NCBI RefSeq assembly: GCF_003946145.1
Contig: NZ_RHOC01000002.1
Location: forward strand, 206,142-270,141
Source: Levilactobacillus huananensis
GTDB lineage: Bacteria > Bacillota > Bacilli > Lactobacillales > Lactobacillaceae
DNA: 64,000 nt
Reading direction: 5' to 3'
Made by a program: the position numbers and the translations under genes. Every line of letters starts with the position of its first letter. Positions within the stretch are counted from its first letter, which is position 1. This document shows positions 61,145 through 64,000 of the stretch, in pieces. Below the pieces are notes generated by a model. That model made no database searches and was not told the DNA's origin. It worked only from the letters and a program-made list of their open reading frames with translations.

Positions 61145-62077
61145 CTAATAAAACAGCCGATGTGCCATCTGAGGTGACACCATCCGCAAGAGCCCTAACC
61201 GTGACCAAACCTTGGTTGGTGGGGTAATGAGTTCTTTAATCCGACTCAGAAGCTGAACATGATCGGCCGCACTGAGATTTTTTTTGCCAGCAGTGTCTAA
61301 CAGGGTGTTCAGCTGACGCTGGAAATACTCTGTGAAGACGGGTTGCCACATCACGCCGAGCGACTGCACGTCGATGCGTTGTAATTCATCAAGCCAGGCA
61401 ACTGGCGTGGCTTCTGCCCAGATCTGTCGTTGGATCGTCGGCACGTGGAGCCGTAAGACATCTTGGCTGAGTTGGAGCACATGAAAAGCCTGCGCGATGG
61501 AAACTAGGGGCAGGTCGTGCTCCAGTAACGTGACGGGTAAGAGTAATCCGGTAGGACGAAGACGTTGGGTCAGGCGACCAACGGTTTGCAAATCAGTTTG
61601 AATGCTATAACTTTGACGTGCCCATAACGTCATCTGTCGTTCCGTTGGCGTTGTGGGTGTGGTCGAAGTCAAAGTCTGAAAAGTCTGCTGAGTGGCAGAC
61701 GACTCATATTCGGCAAAATAGGCCGTGATCTGGTCGTCGAGGTTCTGAGTTGTCTCGAAGGCTGCTAGACTAATTAGGCTGCCGGGATGTTGTGTTGCCA
61801 GCTGATCCCATTGTTGCAAGGCCCCTGGTAAAACATGATCCGTCTCGCGTAGATTAAGGAGATAGTTGTGAGGGGTCGATGGCAGATTCAGGTCATTGAC
61901 TGAGAGATGCCAGCTGGCAGCTTGGGCCTGTTGTTCGGCCGTTAGTGATTGTTCAGTTGGTAGTTGTAAGTTCAGCGTCGTGGCAGCAAAGCTTTGGTTG
62001 GCGAGCTCTTCGATGAGAGAACTGAGTTTGGCCCAGTCCAACTGTGCTTGCGGCACGATGTTAATGAAAACGTGCAT
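61145..62077 (-). CDS. Unrecognised protein of the teichoic acid operon
   Basis: 310 residues, soluble, rich in Gln, Leu and Thr, no clear family. The early part, with NYLLNLRETDHVLPGALQQW, is reminiscent of a GT-A fold that has lost its DxD site, but this is only an impression. The C-terminal end (VWSRLGLLRMVSPQMAHRLFY) resembles tails seen in other polymer-biosynthesis glycosyltransferases. It lies nine bases upstream of tagF in the same direction, so a role in polymer synthesis is inferred. GGAGAAGG precedes the ATG. Confidence 0.75.
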   Translation of the reverse strand: MHVFINIVPQAQLDWAKLSSLIEELANQSFAATTLNLQLPTEQSLTAEQQAQAASWHLSVNDLNLPSTPHNYLLNLRETDHVLPGALQQWDQLATQHPGSLISLAAFETTQNLDDQITAYFAEYESSATQQTFQTLTSTTPTTPTERQMTLWARQSYSIQTDLQTVGRLTQRLRPTGLLLPVTLLEHDLPLVSIAQAFHVLQLSQDVLRLHVPTIQRQIWAEATPVAWLDELQRIDVQSLGVMWQPVFTEYFQRQLNTLLDTAGKKNLSAADHVQLLSRIKELITPPTKVWSRLGLLRMVSPQMAHRLFY

Positions 62078-62214
62078 AATTTTTCCTTCTCCGTAAAGTA
62101 TGTAAGATTAGTAAACAGTAATTTGGCAACGACTCCTATTATACCGAGATCTGGGAGGGTTACCACCAAAAATTGCAAAAAGGTTAAATTCTTAATCCTA
62201 ATTAATGAAGCGTT

Positions 62215-62577
62215 TTAGATATCATCACGACTCAGGAGAGTGATTTTTTCACCATCAGCTTGACGGCGATCGATGTTGTCTTCCCCCCAGACACAGAGTT
62301 CGTGGAGGATTCCCGAGAGACTTTCGCCATAGTCTGTCAAGGCATATTCAACCTTTGGTGGAACTTGGTGAAAGACGTGGCGAGAAACGATGTTGGCAGT
62401 CTCCAATTCGCGGAGTTGTTGCGTCAACATTTTTTGCGAAATTTGGGGAATAGCTCGAGATAATTCCCCGGTTCGCATGGTCTGATGACGTAAGTGACAC
62501 AGAATGATTGATTTCCATTTGCCACCGATGATTTCCATGGTGGCTTCGACGCCAATGTGATAGGTCTTGGTAGGCAT
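62215..62577 (-). CDS. HxlR-family transcriptional regulator
   Basis: 120 residues, DUF24/HxlR winged helix: MEIIGGKWKSIILCHL (residues 14-29), RTGELSRAIPQISQKMLTQQLRELE (read as ISQKMLTQQLRELE, the recognition helix), VEYALTDYG and a C-terminal dimer helix with LCVWGEDN. The redox cysteine that many family members carry just before the first helix is not present (YHIGVEAT); Cys lies later at about 27 and 97. Divergent from the MFS gene at 62702 with palindromes between. Likely controls that exporter and perhaps the NmrA gene at 54122. Confidence 0.92.
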   Translation of the reverse strand: MPTKTYHIGVEATMEIIGGKWKSIILCHLRHQTMRTGELSRAIPQISQKMLTQQLRELETANIVSRHVFHQVPPKVEYALTDYGESLSGILHELCVWGEDNIDRRQADGEKITLLSRDDI

Positions 62578-62600
62578 AAAGCGGTTCTCCTCGTAGATGG

Positions 62601-62632
62601 TTACTTTTTGGTAAGTAGGGCACTTTAAAGTG
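62601..62632. promoter_or_regulatory. Palindromes between HxlR and MFS genes
   Basis: TACTT-N6-AAGTA (62602-62617) and the perfect palindrome CACTTTAAAGTG (62621-62632). The ACTTTAAAGT core recurs in the operator at 54081. Likely HxlR binding sites. Confidence 0.65.
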
Positions 62633-62701
62633 GGTTCTTGTTCTCTAGTTATTAGCCAGTATAATCAATATTTATCACGTACGCAATCTGAGGAGGGTAT
62701 T

Positions 62702-63910
62702 ATGACAAAACAAAAGAAAATTTCAGCAACATTCACATTACTTGCACTCGCTGTGAGTGCCTTTGCTATCGGATCGACCGAATTTATCAGTGTCGGGTTG
62801 ATTCCAATGTTGATTCAAAGTTTCCACGTTAGCATGGCGCAGGCAGGATTGACGGTTTCTGTTTATGCAATGGGGATCATGATTGGTGCGCCAGTCATGA
62901 CGCTCTTGACTGGTCAGATTAATCGTCACACCTTAATGGTTATTATCATGTTACTTTTTATCACCGGAAACTTAGTGGCGGCCTTTGCCCCAACCTTTAC
63001 GATTCTTCTAGGTGGTCGGGTGATTGCGGCTTTGGCTCATGGGATCTTTATGACGGTGGCTTCAGTGATTGCGGCCGACGTCGTGGCTCCTTCTAAACGA
63101 GCTTCAGCCATTGCCGTGATGTTTACCGGACTGACGGTAGCTACAGTTACTGGTGTGCCAATGGGGACCATGATTGGTCAACTTGGTGGCTGGCGCTGGT
63201 CCTTTATCTTTATTAGTGCGATCGGTTTGATCGGTTTGATTGCGGACTACATCTTGGTTCCACGTGAATTACCACTGCCAAGTAAGGCAACCGCCAAGGG
63301 CGTCTTGCGCGTACTGGGGAATCCACAACTGTTGTTAGCGCTATTGGTAACGGCACTGGGTTACGGGGGAACTTTCGTCGCTTACACTTACCTGTCACCA
63401 TTGTTGGAGCAAAAGATGGGTTGGTCTAGTAGCGCTGTCGTAGTTATTTTGGTCGTTTATGGGTTGATGGTTGCTTTGGGGAACACATTAGGTGGTCGTT
63501 GGGCTAACAAGAAGCCGTTGTCAGCACTGTTGAAAATGTTCACAGGTCTTTTCGTAACGCTGGTGATCTTGGCCTTTACGGCAAGCAGCCATTGGTTAGG
63601 TCTCCTAACGGTCTTAGCCATGGGGTTCTTCGCCTTCATGAATGTGCCCGGTCTGCAATTGTATATCGTACAATTGGCTGAAAGGTACACACCGGATGAT
63701 ATCACGATGGCTTCGGCCTTAAACATCTCAGCCTTTAATGTGGGGATCGCCTTGGGTTCTGGTATCGGTGGTCAAGTGACGAGTCAGGTTGGACTAGGAT
63801 GGACGCCGTTCTTTGGTGCTGTGATGGTTGCTATCAGTATTGGACTCACAGCGGGATTGATTCGGTTAGCACGGCCATCAAAACGACTGGTCAAAAAATT
63901 CAATCACTAA
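62702..63910 (+). CDS. MFS exporter, DHA1 family (AraJ/YdhP-like)
   Basis: About 402 residues, 12 membrane segments. It begins with FAIGSTEFISVGLIPML in segment 1, typical of AraJ/YdhP-like exporters, then GAPVMTLLTGQINRH (motif A variant), GRVIAALAHGIFMTVAS in segment 4 and VTGVPMGTMIGQLGGWRW (motif C region). Family members export drugs or sugars; the substrate is unknown. ATG 62702 follows GAGGAGGG; 24 further codons upstream are open but include the operators. Divergently paired with the HxlR regulator, so inducible expression is likely. Confidence 0.9.
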   Translation: MTKQKKISATFTLLALAVSAFAIGSTEFISVGLIPMLIQSFHVSMAQAGLTVSVYAMGIMIGAPVMTLLTGQINRHTLMVIIMLLFITGNLVAAFAPTFTILLGGRVIAALAHGIFMTVASVIAADVVAPSKRASAIAVMFTGLTVATVTGVPMGTMIGQLGGWRWSFIFISAIGLIGLIADYILVPRELPLPSKATAKGVLRVLGNPQLLLALLVTALGYGGTFVAYTYLSPLLEQKMGWSSSAVVVILVVYGLMVALGNTLGGRWANKKPLSALLKMFTGLFVTLVILAFTASSHWLGLLTVLAMGFFAFMNVPGLQLYIVQLAERYTPDDITMASALNISAFNVGIALGSGIGGQVTSQVGLGWTPFFGAVMVAISIGLTAGLIRLARPSKRLVKKFNH

Positions 63911-63938
63911 AATTAGGTTACTTAAACATACTAAGATT

Positions 63939-63976
63939 AGCTCTGTAAAACCGATTTGGTTTTACAGAGCTTTTTT
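63939..63976 (+). terminator. Terminator of the MFS exporter gene
   Basis: AGCTCTGTAAAACC and GGTTTTACAGAGCT pair perfectly around GATTT, followed by TTTTT. Confidence 0.95.
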
Positions 63977-64000
63977 GAATTATAGTAGGTATATGAAGCT

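Overview
The window reads as a chromosomal segment of a heterofermentative lactic acid bacterium close to Levilactobacillus brevis. The best marker is the minus-strand dehydrogenase at 16143-16901. As recalled, it matches the R-specific, Mg-dependent alcohol dehydrogenase of L. brevis over its whole 252 residues with scattered substitutions, so a sister species is more likely than L. brevis itself. A GH65 maltose phosphorylase, LPQTG/LPQTN-anchored surface proteins with KxYKxGKxW signal peptides, and CcpA, Zur, LexA and HrcA sites of Firmicutes type fit this. I saw no rRNA, tRNA, CRISPR array, insertion sequence or phage module.

Layout. 1-5330: the end of a short-chain dehydrogenase (SDR), a small membrane protein, rlmD, a FetAB-type iron ABC exporter and another SDR. 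5379-7912: a TPP riboswitch with its terminator, then thiM-thiD-thiE (thiamine salvage). 7913-10807: a possible small RNA, then a LexA-controlled operon with a Y-family polymerase and a YolD-like protein. 11251-14335: an orphan EIIC-like permease overlapping a DUF915 hydrolase, then a LysR regulator. 14664-21531: a TSUP/DUF1634 pair, R-ADH, an efflux MFS, RelP, a DUF2929 protein, NapA behind a structured leader, and a small membrane protein. 22041-27103: YfhO and a CiaRH-like two-component system. 27323-34342: LacI regulator, maltose transporter and maltose phosphorylase with operator and cre in the promoter, a zinc-free S14 paralog behind a Zur-like box, and galM. 34598-40757: a second DUF915 hydrolase, a HAD phosphatase, a MarR regulator, a secreted beta-helix protein, an Spx-like protein without its CxxC under a CIRCE element, and GlpF. 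41210-50767: four large cell-wall-anchored proteins in a row, three of them leucine-rich-repeat paralogs. 50939-55778: a leader peptide and drug-efflux MFS, TSUP, an SDR without catalytic residues, an NmrA-type reductase, and an XRE regulator broken by a stop codon. 56068-58628: three consecutive zinc-ribbon membrane proteins, one a PrsW-type protease. 58832-63976: teichoic-acid polymer genes, then an HxlR regulator divergent from an MFS exporter.

Themes. Much of the window concerns the envelope and stress: adhesins, teichoic acid synthesis, YfhO, PrsW, RelP, efflux pumps, ion exchange. Regulation is unusually readable. The most interesting signal is a 21-codon leader ORF ahead of the Bcr/CflA transporter (50939-51004). 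Its 3' part forms one arm of a perfect 11-bp stem enclosing the transporter's ribosome binding site and start, the layout of an antibiotic-inducible translational attenuator. Next are the NapA leader, the CIRCE/Spx-like gene, the zinc-ribbon/PrsW operon, and two decayed or repurposed proteins (the SDR at 53259 and the XRE regulator at 55068).
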